DNA from: Microbacteriaceae bacterium
GTDB taxonomy: Bacteria > Actinomycetota > Actinomycetes > Actinomycetales > Microbacteriaceae
Assembly: GCA_019638805.1 (NCBI GenBank)
Contig: JAHBTA010000002.1
Coordinates: 558,001-622,000, forward strand
Direction of reading: 5' to 3'
Length of the DNA stretch: 64,000 bases
The stretch's first letter is position 1. The number at the start of each line of letters is the position of its first letter. Below, piece after piece: positions 18,617 to 27,460 of this stretch. Under the pieces are notes generated by a model. That model did no database searches and was not told the DNA's origin. It saw only the letters and a program-made list of their open reading frames with translations. A program made the translations under genes and the position numbers.

Positions 18617-19750
18617 ATGACGCTCCGACGCACCCTCGCCGCGCCCGCCGCCATGCTTCTCGCGCTGGGCCTCGCGCTGGGCCTCGCCGCGTGCGGTCCG
18701 ACCGCACCCCTGGAATCGCCCGAGCCCGTGGAGCCGACGCCCACCGACGTGCCCGTCGTGGAGCAGCCCGGCCCCGGCGAGCGGCCGGTCGCCGCGACCG
18801 ACGCGACCTGCGATGACCTGACCAGCGCGGCAGAGCTCGACCCGATCTTCACGGTCCCCGTCGACCTGGCCCCGCCCACGCGCACCGCCGAGTACATCGG
18901 CGCGGCCATCGCCGACGAGTGGGCGATCCGGCAGGCCGGCGGCGTGGCGTGCGAGTGGAGCGACCCCGAGGGGATCACGACCTCGGAGGGCCGCTACCAC
19001 GCGGGCATCCAGGTCTGGCTGCTGCCGGCATCCGGCCCGCAGTGGCAGGAGTTCTCGGACGCCGCCGGGGACGGCACCCTGCGCCGGTACGAGTGCAACG
19101 ACTACGGCGGATGCGACCTCGACCAGTACTGGACCACCGGCTGGTGGCTGCGCATCAGCGCCTACAACATCGACGCGCTGGCGTCGCCGACGGCCGCGGC
19201 CCTGCGCACCCTCACCTCTCCGGTCTTCGAGGCGATCGCCGCGCGGGTCGGCGCCCTGCCCGAGCCCACGCCGCTGTGGGCGCCGCCCACCCCGGAGCTC
19301 GCCTTCGGCGGCGGCTGCACGGGTCCGATCACGGGCGCCCGGCTGGCCTCGGCCCTGGGCCTGAGCGGCACCCTCGCGGTCGAGGAGCTCGGCTACCCGC
19401 GCCCGGCATACGCCGCGACGCTCACGCTCGGCGGGTCCGACTGCCGCTGGGCGCGCGCGACCGACGGCTGGGACATCGCCTTCATCCAGGTACTGCCGGG
19501 CGGAGCCTGGGCCCAGGCCGAGGCGAAGGCGGCCATGCTCGCGGTCGGCGGCACGGTGCCCGAGCCCGCGGTTCCCGGCGTCCCGGCGGGCGGGACCGCT
19601 CTGTACCAGCACGTGGACTCCTGGGCCATGGATGTCGTGCTCGGCGGAACGTGGATCAAGATCGCGATCGGCAACGGTTCCGACACGGGCGGGATGTCAT
19701 CCCCGGACGCGCTCGTCGCGATCGCGACCGAGATCGCGGCGGGGGCCTAA
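18617..19750 (+). CDS. Putative lipoprotein of unknown function
   Basis: 377 residues beginning with a signal peptide and lipobox (LGLAACG, Cys near residue 28), then a Pro/Glu-rich linker. Two similar extracytoplasmic halves follow, each with a CxW-type pattern (VACEWSDPEG and SDCRWARATD) and paired cysteines, which suggests an internal duplication. I recognise no enzymatic motif. It lies downstream of the glycosylase gene with a 46-base gap and ends at a hairpin facing htpX. Probably a cell-surface protein of an actinobacterial family. Confidence 0.8.
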   Translation: MTLRRTLAAPAAMLLALGLALGLAACGPTAPLESPEPVEPTPTDVPVVEQPGPGERPVAATDATCDDLTSAAELDPIFTVPVDLAPPTRTAEYIGAAIADEWAIRQAGGVACEWSDPEGITTSEGRYHAGIQVWLLPASGPQWQEFSDAAGDGTLRRYECNDYGGCDLDQYWTTGWWLRISAYNIDALASPTAAALRTLTSPVFEAIAARVGALPEPTPLWAPPTPELAFGGGCTGPITGARLASALGLSGTLAVEELGYPRPAYAATLTLGGSDCRWARATDGWDIAFIQVLPGGAWAQAEAKAAMLAVGGTVPEPAVPGVPAGGTALYQHVDSWAMDVVLGGTWIKIAIGNGSDTGGMSSPDALVAIATEIAAGA

Positions 19751-19754
19751 CCAG

Positions 19755-19814
19755 CGAGCACGTTTGCGCCCGCCGAGCATGTTCCACGACGCTCGGTCGA
19801 CGCGAACGTGCTCG
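19755..19814. terminator. Nested dyad between convergent lipoprotein and htpX genes
   Basis: Outer 14-base arms (19755-19768 and 19801-19814) pair with one mismatch. An inner CCGAGC/GCTCGG pair lies at 19772-19777 and 19791-19796. The position, 4 bases after one stop and 8 bases from the other, suggests a bidirectional terminator. Confidence 0.6.
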
Positions 19815-19822
19815 GTGGCGGG

Positions 19823-20713
19823 CTACATCCGGGTCGCGTTGTTCCGCAGGCGCGCGATGCGGTCGGCCAGCGGCGGGTGCGTGCTGAACAGGCGCGAGAG
19901 GAAACCGGGCCGGTTCGGGTCGGCGATCCACAGGTGCGACATCGAGGTGTTGGTGCGCTTGACCGGCTGGGCGTGCGCCCCGAGCTTCTCCAGGGCACTG
20001 GCGAGCGCCTCCGGGTCGCGCGTGGTCAGCGAGCTCGTGGCGTCGGCCAGGTACTCGCGCTGCCGCGAGACCGCGGCCTGCACGACCGCGGCCACGATGG
20101 GCGCGAGCACGGCCGCGATCAGCCCGATCGCGATGACCACGAGGAAGGCCGGACCGCCCAGGTTGGAGTTGCGGCTGCGCCCGCCCCAGAAGATCATCCG
20201 GAAGATGATGTCGGCGATGAGGCCGATCGCGACCACGAGCCCGAAAACGATGAGCGAGACCCGGATGTCGTAGTTCTTGACGTGCCCCATCTCGTGCGCC
20301 ATGACACCCGCGAGCTCGCGGTCGTCCATGATCTCGAGCAGACCGGTGGTCGCGGCCACCACGGCGTGCTCGGGGTCGCGGCCGGTGGCGAAGGCGTTGG
20401 GTGCCGGGTCGGTGATGATGTAGACGCGCGGGGTCGGCATCCCCTCGGTGATCGCGAGATTCTCGACGACGCGGTACAGCCGCGGGTGGTCTGCCTTCTG
20501 GATCTCGCGCGCGCCGGACAGCGCGAGGGTCTGCCGGGTGGCCATGAAGTACTGGAAGACCGCGTAGACGCCCGCGATCACGAAAACGATGATCGCGATC
20601 GACCAGTCGTTGAAGTACCAGGCCACGATGGCCCCGAGGCCGCCGATGACGACCAAGAAGATCGCGATGATGAACACGGTGTTGCGCTTGTTCCGGGCGA
20701 TCGCGCTGTACAT
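19823..20713 (-). CDS. htpX: M48 family zinc metalloprotease HtpX
   Basis: Membrane protease that degrades damaged membrane proteins. The 296-residue product has two N-terminal transmembrane helices, the zinc site HEMGH near residue 145, two further helices after it, and the downstream Glu ligand in REYLADA near 219. The C-terminal HPPLADRI is typical. A GATAAT box lies 6 bases before the ATG (20720-20725, minus strand). It lies downstream of lemA but is separated by a terminator-like hairpin, so the pair is probably not one transcript. Confidence 0.94.
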   Translation of the reverse strand: MYSAIARNKRNTVFIIAIFLVVIGGLGAIVAWYFNDWSIAIIVFVIAGVYAVFQYFMATRQTLALSGAREIQKADHPRLYRVVENLAITEGMPTPRVYIITDPAPNAFATGRDPEHAVVAATTGLLEIMDDRELAGVMAHEMGHVKNYDIRVSLIVFGLVVAIGLIADIIFRMIFWGGRSRNSNLGGPAFLVVIAIGLIAAVLAPIVAAVVQAAVSRQREYLADATSSLTTRDPEALASALEKLGAHAQPVKRTNTSMSHLWIADPNRPGFLSRLFSTHPPLADRIARLRNNATRM

Positions 20714-20736
20714 GAGGTGATTATCCCTGAGGGAGA

Positions 20737-20766
20737 CGAAGAGCCCGCTGTGAGGCGGGCTCTTCG
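20737..20766 (-). terminator. Hairpin between lemA and htpX
   Basis: A perfect 12-base inverted repeat (20737-20748 with 20755-20766) around a 6-base loop, 24 bases after the lemA stop. The htpX -10 box begins 11 bases further on. Confidence 0.75.
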
Positions 20767-20790
20767 CGCGACGGGTAGGTCAGGACGGCG

Positions 20791-21357
20791 TCAGAACTGC
20801 ACGCGCGGCGGCTCGGCGATGGCCGCCGGCTCGTCCACCTCGAAGAACTCGCGCTCCTTGAAGCCCAGGCTGCGCACGAACAGCGTGTTCGGGAAGACCT
20901 TGATCTTGGTGTTGAGCTCGCGGACACCGCCGTTGTAGAACCGGCGCGATGCCTGGATCTTGTCCTCGGTGTCGACCAGCTCGCCCTGCAGCTGCAGGTA
21001 GTTCTGGTTGGCCTGCAGCTGCGGGTAGGCCTCGGCCACCGCGAAGATGCTCTTGAGCGCCTGCTGCATCATGTTCTCGGCCTTGCCGGCCTCGGCGGGC
21101 GAACTCGCGTTGACGGTCGCGGCGCGCGCGGCGGTCACGTTCTCGAAGACCTGCTTCTCGTGTGCGGCGTAGCCCTTGACCGCTTCGATGAGGTTCGGGA
21201 TGAGGTCGGCACGGCGCTTCATCTGGACGGTGATGTCGCTCCAGGCCTCATCGACCCGGACGTTGAGACGGACCAGGCCGTTGTACGTCGCCCACAGGTA
21301 GATGCCGATGATGACCACCAGCGCGACGATGACGAGGATGACGATCAGGAGTTCCAT
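20791..21357 (-). CDS. lemA: LemA family protein
   Basis: A 188-residue protein with one N-terminal transmembrane helix (about 2-24) and a long helical cytoplasmic domain with the family motif YNGLVRLNVRVDEAWSDI and NYLQLQGELVDTEDKI. The function of LemA is not established; linkage to HtpX is common and seen here. The ATG at 21357 is chosen because a TATGAT hexamer lies exactly 6 bases upstream (21364-21369, minus strand); the GTG at 21363 touches that box. Confidence 0.92.
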   Translation of the reverse strand: MELLIVILVIVALVVIIGIYLWATYNGLVRLNVRVDEAWSDITVQMKRRADLIPNLIEAVKGYAAHEKQVFENVTAARAATVNASSPAEAGKAENMMQQALKSIFAVAEAYPQLQANQNYLQLQGELVDTEDKIQASRRFYNGGVRELNTKIKVFPNTLFVRSLGFKEREFFEVDEPAAIAEPPRVQF

Positions 21358-21364
21358 GCGCACA

Positions 21365-22789
21365 TCATAGGGTGCGACGCGCTGAAATCACCCTCCTGAG
21401 CCAGTGGAACGAGGCCTTGGGCGTGCGCACCAGGGTGTCGAAGTCGACGTGCACGAGGCCGAATCGCTGCGTGTATCCGGCGGCCCACTCGAAGTTGTCC
21501 AGGATGGTCCAGACCAGGTATCCGCGCACGTCCGCGCCGGGGACCCCGCGCGCCGCGACCGCGATGTGCCGGGTCAGGTAGTCGATGCGCCGGGGGTCGT
21601 CGACCGCGCCCGAGGCGTCCACGGCATCCGGGAAGCTCGCTCCGCCCTCGGTGATGACGATGGGCGGGAGGCGCTCGCCGTAGCGCTCGACCAGGTCCTC
21701 GAGCACGACGCGCAGGTAGTCCGGCGCGACGGGCCAGCCGAACCCGGTCTGCTCGACGGGTCTCCCGTCGATCGGCGGCCAGTCGGTCAGGTGGAAGGGC
21801 GCGGAGTCCATGGCCTCCGAGATGCCGTCCGGGTTGCCGCTCCCGGGCGGGGGCGGTCCGGCGGCGATGCGGCTCGGGAAGTAGTAGTTGAGCCCGTAGA
21901 AATCCAGCGGCTGCGACATGAGCGCGAGGTCGCGGCGGCTGCTGCGCGACAGGATGCCGAGCACCGTCCCCAGCGCGCCCACACCGCGCGGCGGGGCCGG
22001 GTTCCGACCCAGGAGGACCGGGTCGGCGAACAGCCGGTTGTGCAGGAAGTCGAACAGGTCGGCGTAGGCGGCGTCGCGCCGGGAATCGGTCGCGGGAACG
22101 CTCGCGGTGTGCACATTGGTGATGCCGATGCGCCCCGCCACCGGGACCGCGCGCAGCGCCTGCACGGCGAGCCCGTGCCCGAGCAGCAGGTTGCGCGCGA
22201 CGCGCGGGATGAGCAGCTCCGAGGCGAGGCCGGGGGCGTGCACATCGAGACCGTAGCCCTCGAGCGTGACGGTGCACGCCTCGTTGACGGTGACCCAGGC
22301 GTCCACCCGGTCGCCGAACGCCTCGCCCGCGGTGCGGGCGAACTCGCCGAAGCGCTCGGCCGTCTCACGGCGGCGCCATCCCCCGCGGCGCTCGAGCGGC
22401 AGCGGGGTGTCCCAGTGGAAGAGCGTGGCCATGGGTCTGATGCCCGCGGCCAGCAGTTCGTCGATGAGCCGGTCGTAGAACGCGATGCCCGCCGGGTTGG
22501 CGGGGCCCGTGCCGTCCGGGTGGATGCGGGGCCAGGCGATCGAGAACCGGTACGTGGAGACGCCCAAGTCGGCCATGAGGGCCACGTCCTCGCGGAACCG
22601 GTGGTAGTGATCGGTGGCGACCCGGGCATCCGAGCCGTCCAGGATGGTGCCGGGGCGCGCCACGAACTCGTCCCAGGTGGAGACCCCGCGGCCGTCCTCG
22701 TCGGCGGCGCCCTCGATCTGGAAGGCCGCGGCCGCGACGCCCAGCTCGAAGTCCGGGGGCAGCAGTGCGGCCAGTTCCTCCGGGGTCAT
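21365..22789 (-). CDS. GH1 family beta-glucosidase
   Basis: A 474-residue (beta/alpha)8 glycoside hydrolase of family 1. The acid/base Glu is in TVNEACT near residue 167 (the usual motif is NEP) and the nucleophile Glu is in VITEGGASF near 375 (the usual motif is TENG). The N-terminal FELGVAAAAFQIEG and the STYRFSIAWPRI segment are typical. No signal peptide is seen, so it is probably intracellular. Its ATG overlaps the lactone oxidase stop (ATGA). It is the last gene of the tetR-MFS operon and may act on a glycoside taken up by that transporter. Confidence 0.92.
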   Translation of the reverse strand: MTPEELAALLPPDFELGVAAAAFQIEGAADEDGRGVSTWDEFVARPGTILDGSDARVATDHYHRFREDVALMADLGVSTYRFSIAWPRIHPDGTGPANPAGIAFYDRLIDELLAAGIRPMATLFHWDTPLPLERRGGWRRRETAERFGEFARTAGEAFGDRVDAWVTVNEACTVTLEGYGLDVHAPGLASELLIPRVARNLLLGHGLAVQALRAVPVAGRIGITNVHTASVPATDSRRDAAYADLFDFLHNRLFADPVLLGRNPAPPRGVGALGTVLGILSRSSRRDLALMSQPLDFYGLNYYFPSRIAAGPPPPGSGNPDGISEAMDSAPFHLTDWPPIDGRPVEQTGFGWPVAPDYLRVVLEDLVERYGERLPPIVITEGGASFPDAVDASGAVDDPRRIDYLTRHIAVAARGVPGADVRGYLVWTILDNFEWAAGYTQRFGLVHVDFDTLVRTPKASFHWLRRVISARRTL

Positions 22790-24117
22790 CTCCCGAGCAC
22801 CCGTTCCAGGTACGCGTTGCCGAAGACCCGGTCGGGGTCCAGACGGGTTCGCAGGGCGCGGAAGTCGTCGAAACGCGGGTAGCGCGTGGCGAGCTCCGCC
22901 GCATCCTGGAAGTGGATCTTGCCCCAGTGCGGCCGGCCGTCGTAGCTGCGCAGCAGCGCATCGACGGCGCGGAAGTACGGCAGGTGGTCCTTACGGAAGT
23001 ACTGGTGCACCGCGATGTAGCCGGTCTCGCGCTGGTACGCGGTCGAGAGCCAGTTGTCGTCGGGCGCCGCGACGCGCACCTCGATCGGGAAGCCGATGTC
23101 CCAGCCCTGACGCTCGATGAGCCCGTGGATGTCGCGCAGGGCCTGCGGGACGGCGGCGCGCGGCAGTGCGTACTCGGACTCGCGGAAGCGCACGCGCCGG
23201 GGCGCGGTGAAGACCTCGTAGGAGCGGTCGGTGTATTCCCGGTCGCCGTAGACCTTTGTCGCGAACCGGTTGAGCGGGCGGACCGCCCGCGGGATGGCCA
23301 TGCCCACGACCGAGAGCAGGCCGAGCGCGGTGTTGCCGAGCAGGCTCTCCTCGACCCAGTTGGCGATCGGACCGACCGGGTGCGCGCCGGCCTCGAGCGG
23401 CAGGCGCGTATTGGTCTTGGTCATGACCTTGTCGGTGTGCGGCCACCAGTAGAACTCGAAATGGTCGGCCTCGACGGCGCGCTGCTCGAAGGTGTCGAGC
23501 ACGTCATCGAGCGGCTCCGGGTGCTCAACCGCCTTGAGCAGGAACGCGGGCACGCACTGCAGGGTGACCTCGACCACGATGCCGAGCGCGCCGAGGCCGA
23601 GCCGGGCCGCGGGCAGCAGTTCGGCGTTCTCGGTCTCGCTGATGGTGAGCACCTCGCCCGCGGCCGTGACGAGCGTGAGCCCGACGATCTGGGCGGCGAG
23701 CCCGCGGAAGCGCGCCCCGGTGCCGTGGGTGCCCGTGCTGGTCGCCCCGGCGATGGTCTGCCGGTCGATGTCGCCCATGTTCTCCAGTGCCAGCCCGTGC
23801 GGGTTCAGCAGCGCGGGCAACTGGTACAGGTTGGTGCCGGCGCCGAGGGTCACGCGGTGCGTCTCGTGGTCGACGTGCAGCAGCCCGTCGAGGGCGCCGA
23901 TGTCGACCATGACGCCGATGGTCGCGGCGATGTCGGTGAAGCTGTGCCCCGCGCCGACGGCTTTGACGCCGAGGCCGCGCTCGCGGGCCGCGCGCACCAC
24001 GGCGACCACCTCGTCGACGCTCGCCGGGCGGGCGCGGAACGCGGGGGTGGAGGACTCGACCCTGCCCCAGTTCTGCCAGGGGGTGACCGGGTCCACGAGG
24101 AGGTCGGGGTGGATCAC
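22786..24117 (-). CDS. FAD-linked D-arabinono-1,4-lactone oxidase family enzyme
   Basis: A 443-residue oxidase of the ALO/alditol oxidase group. The N-terminal FAD-binding PCMH domain shows VKAVGAGHSFTDIA (a His likely tied to FAD in this family), GDIDRQTIAGATSTGTHGTG and LGLGALGIVVEV. The C-terminal ALO domain ends with the conserved HWGKIH and FDDFRALRTRLDPDRVFGN. Lactone, alditol and xylitol oxidases look alike at this level. The GTG start lies 13 bases after the upstream stop. Confidence 0.9.
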   Translation of the reverse strand: MIHPDLLVDPVTPWQNWGRVESSTPAFRARPASVDEVVAVVRAARERGLGVKAVGAGHSFTDIAATIGVMVDIGALDGLLHVDHETHRVTLGAGTNLYQLPALLNPHGLALENMGDIDRQTIAGATSTGTHGTGARFRGLAAQIVGLTLVTAAGEVLTISETENAELLPAARLGLGALGIVVEVTLQCVPAFLLKAVEHPEPLDDVLDTFEQRAVEADHFEFYWWPHTDKVMTKTNTRLPLEAGAHPVGPIANWVEESLLGNTALGLLSVVGMAIPRAVRPLNRFATKVYGDREYTDRSYEVFTAPRRVRFRESEYALPRAAVPQALRDIHGLIERQGWDIGFPIEVRVAAPDDNWLSTAYQRETGYIAVHQYFRKDHLPYFRAVDALLRSYDGRPHWGKIHFQDAAELATRYPRFDDFRALRTRLDPDRVFGNAYLERVLGR

Positions 24118-24130
24118 AGGCTCCGCCGTC

Positions 24131-25369
24131 TCATAGATAGGCCTTTCCCTCGCCCCGGTAGGTGGGCAGTTCGGCGACGACCTGCCCGTCGCGCACGAGC
24201 GCGAGCGCGTTCAGGTGCTCGCTCAGCTCGCCCGCCTTGGTGTGACGCAGCCACACGCGATCGCCCACCCGCAGGTCGCGGGCGGCCTCCCCGGTCACCG
24301 GGGTCTGCACCTCGCCCGCCGCCTCGCGCGGCAGCATGCGCAGACCCGCGGGCCAGGCGAGTCGCGGCAGGCGATCGGATGCGGGCGGCCCCGACGCGAT
24401 CCAGCCGCCCCCCAGCAGGGTCGCGATGCGATCCGTGGGACGGCGCACCACGTCGAGAGCGAAGGCGGCCGCGGGCGCCGGCGTGAAGGCCGTGTACCCG
24501 TCGAACAGGTGCGGACCGAAAAGCCCCGAGCCCGCGGCGATCTCGGTGACCGCCGGGTCGGCGTGCGTGGACTCGAGCGACCCGGTCCCTCCCCCGTTGA
24601 CGAACTCCAGGTCGGCGACCTCGCGGATGCTCCGCACCGCCTCGCCGCGGCGCTCGCGCAGTTCGGCGGCCGAGGCGCGCTGCATGGCCTGCACAAGGGG
24701 TTTGCCCCGGTTGACCACGCCCGCGATCTGGGCCTCATAGGCCATGACCCCCACGAGCGCGAAGCCGGGGCGGCGGACGATCTCCTCGGCGAGGGCGCGG
24801 GCCTGCGCGGGCTCGTGGACGGGGCTGCGGCGCACTCCGAGGTGACCGAGCACGGGGGCGCGGTAGGAGGCATCGAGTTCGAGGCACACGCGGATCGGGG
24901 CGCGCCCGGCGGGGGCGACCACGGCATCCACCAGGTCGAGCTGGGCGGGGTCGTCGACCATGATCGTCACGCGCGCGGCGAGCCGCTCGTCGCGGGCGAG
25001 GGCCGCGAGCGCGGCGCGGTTCGCGCTCGGGTAGCCGACCACGACATCCTCGTGCCCGCCTCCAGCGTCGGAGGCCAGCCAGAGCGCCTCGGGGAGCGCA
25101 TACGCCAGGATGCCGCGGTACCCGGGCAGGGCGAGCACGGCATCGAGCACCCCCCGCACGCGAACCGACTTGCTGGCCACCCGGATGGGCGTGCCCTGCG
25201 CCCGATCCTGCATGTCGAAGGCGTTGGCCGCGAGTGCCTCCGCGCTCAGGACGCCGACCGGGGCGTCGAGGTGCGCGGTTGCGGCCGTGAGCGCGCCCCA
25301 GTACCCGGCCGGGTCGTCGCGCCAGGGCGCGGACTCCGGCCGGGTCAGGGTCGTGGTCGAGGCGGTCAT
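24131..25369 (-). CDS. Alanine racemase N-terminal domain protein (amino acid deaminase/aldolase type)
   Basis: A 412-residue PLP enzyme with the fold-type III barrel of alanine racemase and D-threonine aldolase. The PLP lysine is probably in TPIRVASKSVRVRGV near residue 67. Further motifs are YEAQIAGV, FVNGGGTGS (phosphate binding) and the C-terminal VWLRHTKAGELSEHLN (zinc or active-site His region of D-threonine-aldolase-like enzymes). The ATG at 25369 lies 17 bases after the MFS gene. In actinobacteria such genes recur beside lactone oxidases; the substrate is not known to me. Confidence 0.85.
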   Translation of the reverse strand: MTASTTTLTRPESAPWRDDPAGYWGALTAATAHLDAPVGVLSAEALAANAFDMQDRAQGTPIRVASKSVRVRGVLDAVLALPGYRGILAYALPEALWLASDAGGGHEDVVVGYPSANRAALAALARDERLAARVTIMVDDPAQLDLVDAVVAPAGRAPIRVCLELDASYRAPVLGHLGVRRSPVHEPAQARALAEEIVRRPGFALVGVMAYEAQIAGVVNRGKPLVQAMQRASAAELRERRGEAVRSIREVADLEFVNGGGTGSLESTHADPAVTEIAAGSGLFGPHLFDGYTAFTPAPAAAFALDVVRRPTDRIATLLGGGWIASGPPASDRLPRLAWPAGLRMLPREAAGEVQTPVTGEAARDLRVGDRVWLRHTKAGELSEHLNALALVRDGQVVAELPTYRGEGKAYL

Positions 25370-25386
25370 GCCGGGCTCGCTCCGGC

Positions 25387-26682
25387 TCACTGCACGCGGC
25401 GGATCGGCGCGATCGTGGCGGCGCCGAGGATCGCGATGAGGCCGGAGACCAGGAACAGCCCGGTGAACCCGCCCAGGTAGGCGACCACCCACGCGCCCAG
25501 CAGCGGCGCGACCGCCTGCGGCACCGCCGAGGCGATGTTCATGACACCCAAGTCCTTGCCGCGATCGGCCGGATCGGGCAGCACCTGGGTGGCGAGCGCC
25601 TGGTCGACCGAGAGGAAGGCCCCGTAGCCGAGGCCCAGCAGCGCGCCGGCGACGAGAGCGACCGAGAAGCTCGGGATGAGCGCGAGCATGATCGCCGCGA
25701 TGGCCTGCAGGATCGCCGCGAACGTGACGAAGGGCTTGCGGCGGCCCAGGTAGTCGGACAGCCGCCCGCCCAGCAGCGAGGCGATGATCACGAAGATCAT
25801 GTAGACCAGCGTCAGCAGCAGCAGGTTCTCCTCCGCCTCGCCCGCCGACATGTTCAGGTGGAACATCAGGAAGTACAGCAGCAGGGTCGTGCCGAGCGCG
25901 TTGCCCAGGTTGACCAGGATGCGGCTGGCGAGGGTCCAGGCGAAGTCGGGGTGCTTGACCGGGCTGACCCACATGCCGGCGACGATGGCCCGCAGGCTGA
26001 ACGCGGGTCGCTGCGCCGTGGTGAGCACGGCCTCCTTGCTCACCAGGAGGAACGGCACGGCCAGCACGAGCAGCAGCACCGCCAGAGCGAGGTAGCCGAA
26101 GACCCGGCTCAGGATGAGCTCGGTCACCAGCAGCAGACCGAGGATCAGGCCGATGGCCTGCGGGGCGGAGATCCAGCCCGAGATGAACCCGCGCTGGCGC
26201 ACCGGCACCTGGTCGGAGATGGTCGCGGTGAGTGCGGCCGTCATGACGCAGAATCCGGTGAGCGCGAGCGACCACCACACGCCGAGCCCCACGTAGCTGT
26301 TCTGCAGGCCGAGCACGACGAGCGAGACCGCGAACAGCAGCGCGCCGCCGAGGATCCACGGGCGACGACGACCGAAGCGCGAGGTGGTACGGTCCGAGAG
26401 CGCGCCGGTCAGCGGGTAGGCGATGAGCGCGCACACCCCGGCGATGCCGGAGATGATGCCGAAGGCGATGACCGACTGCTGCCAGTCGTCGCCCGTGCCG
26501 CGCACCTCGTCGACCTGAACGGGCAGCAGGAGCTGCACGGGGGCAAGCTGCGCCATCCAAATGCCGAGCCAGGCGGTCGCGAACGCGGCGATCCACAGCG
26601 CGGGGATCGCCTGCCGCGGCTCGGCGAAGACCGGGACGACCTCGGCATGGGGCTGCGGCGCCCCGGGCGCGGGCGCGTTCAT
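25387..26682 (-). CDS. MFS transporter
   Basis: A 431-residue carrier with about 12 transmembrane helices. It has the loop 2-3 signature in TGALSDRTTSRFGRRRPWI and a second half-motif GGRLSDYLGRRKPFV. The arrangement resembles sugar/cation symporter-like MFS members (SLC45/GPH-like). Its ATG overlaps the tetR stop (ATGA), so regulator and carrier are translationally coupled. It probably imports the substrate used by the three enzymes that follow; this is inference. Confidence 0.88.
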   Translation of the reverse strand: MNAPAPGAPQPHAEVVPVFAEPRQAIPALWIAAFATAWLGIWMAQLAPVQLLLPVQVDEVRGTGDDWQQSVIAFGIISGIAGVCALIAYPLTGALSDRTTSRFGRRRPWILGGALLFAVSLVVLGLQNSYVGLGVWWSLALTGFCVMTAALTATISDQVPVRQRGFISGWISAPQAIGLILGLLLVTELILSRVFGYLALAVLLLVLAVPFLLVSKEAVLTTAQRPAFSLRAIVAGMWVSPVKHPDFAWTLASRILVNLGNALGTTLLLYFLMFHLNMSAGEAEENLLLLTLVYMIFVIIASLLGGRLSDYLGRRKPFVTFAAILQAIAAIMLALIPSFSVALVAGALLGLGYGAFLSVDQALATQVLPDPADRGKDLGVMNIASAVPQAVAPLLGAWVVAYLGGFTGLFLVSGLIAILGAATIAPIRRVQ

Positions 26683-27296
26683 GCGATCACCGCCGGGATG
26701 CGAGGCGCGCGTGCGAACGCGGAGATCGCGTCGGCCGCGTGGTCGATCGCGACCCCGGCGGCCGCGTCATCGCGGTCGGCGAGCCAGGCGAGCGTGAGGC
26801 CGTCGGTGAGGGTCACCATGAGCCGGGCGAGGTCGGGCACGGGAATGCTCCATTCGATGTTCAGGGAGGATGCGCCGGCCTCCAGCAGGTCGGCGACGAG
26901 TTCGTGGTAGCGGCGGTACTGCTCGGCCGGGAGGTCGGCGAGCTCGGGCGTGCGGAGGGCGTACTGGGTGAGTTCGAACATGGCCTGCTCGGCGCCCGGG
27001 TCGCTGCGCACGTGATCGAGGTAGCCGTTCAGCGCCCCGCGGATGGCGTCGCGCGGCGTCTCGGCCTGGGCGAGAAGCCCGCCGGCCGCGACGCCTTCGG
27101 CCGCGACGACGAGTTCGATGACGTCGCGCAGCAGCTCGTCGCGGGAGGCGACGGCGTAGTGGAAGCTGGCCAGCGGCATCCCCGCCTCGGCGACGATGGC
27201 GCGCGTGGTGGCGGCGGCGAGCCCGTCGCGGGCGATGACCGTGAGCGCGGCGCGGGCCAGTGCGGCGCGGCGCTCGGATGCGGGGATGCGCGGCAT
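26679..27296 (-). CDS. TetR family transcriptional regulator
   Basis: A 205-residue regulator. The N-terminal helix-turn-helix (about 8-52) reads ALTVIARDGLAAATTRAIV and SFHYAVASRDELL. The C-terminal ligand domain is helical. It leads the operon tetR-MFS-PLP enzyme-oxidase-GH1, with a GGAGGGGG ribosome site. It most likely represses its own operon; an inverted repeat at 27398-27424, upstream of it, is one candidate site. Confidence 0.9.
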   Translation of the reverse strand: MPRIPASERRAALARAALTVIARDGLAAATTRAIVAEAGMPLASFHYAVASRDELLRDVIELVVAAEGVAAGGLLAQAETPRDAIRGALNGYLDHVRSDPGAEQAMFELTQYALRTPELADLPAEQYRRYHELVADLLEAGASSLNIEWSIPVPDLARLMVTLTDGLTLAWLADRDDAAAGVAIDHAADAISAFARAPRIPAVIA

Positions 27297-27397
27297 GCGG
27301 TGACCCCCTCCATCGCGGCGCTGCGGTGCGCCGGTCGGCGCAAGTGGGTCAAGCGTCCCAGACGAGCGCCCCAGTTCGCAAGGGGGAGGGCGGAATC

Positions 27398-27424
27398 GTG
27401 GCGCCCTCTTAGACCCGGCGCCAC
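27398..27424. promoter_or_regulatory. Inverted repeat upstream of the tetR operon
   Basis: GTGGCGCC (27398-27405) and GGCGCCAC (27417-27424) form a perfect 8-base dyad with an 11-base spacer. It lies between the stop of the 95-residue gene and the tetR start. It could be the terminator of the former or an operator for the TetR protein. Confidence 0.45.
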
Positions 27425-27460
27425 TCGGGTCCGGATGCCCGCTCGGACTCGGGGCGCTCC

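Noticed and set aside
19823..21357. htpX and lemA as one operon
   Set aside because: A 12-bp hairpin and a separate GATAAT box before htpX lie between them, so independent transcripts are more likely.
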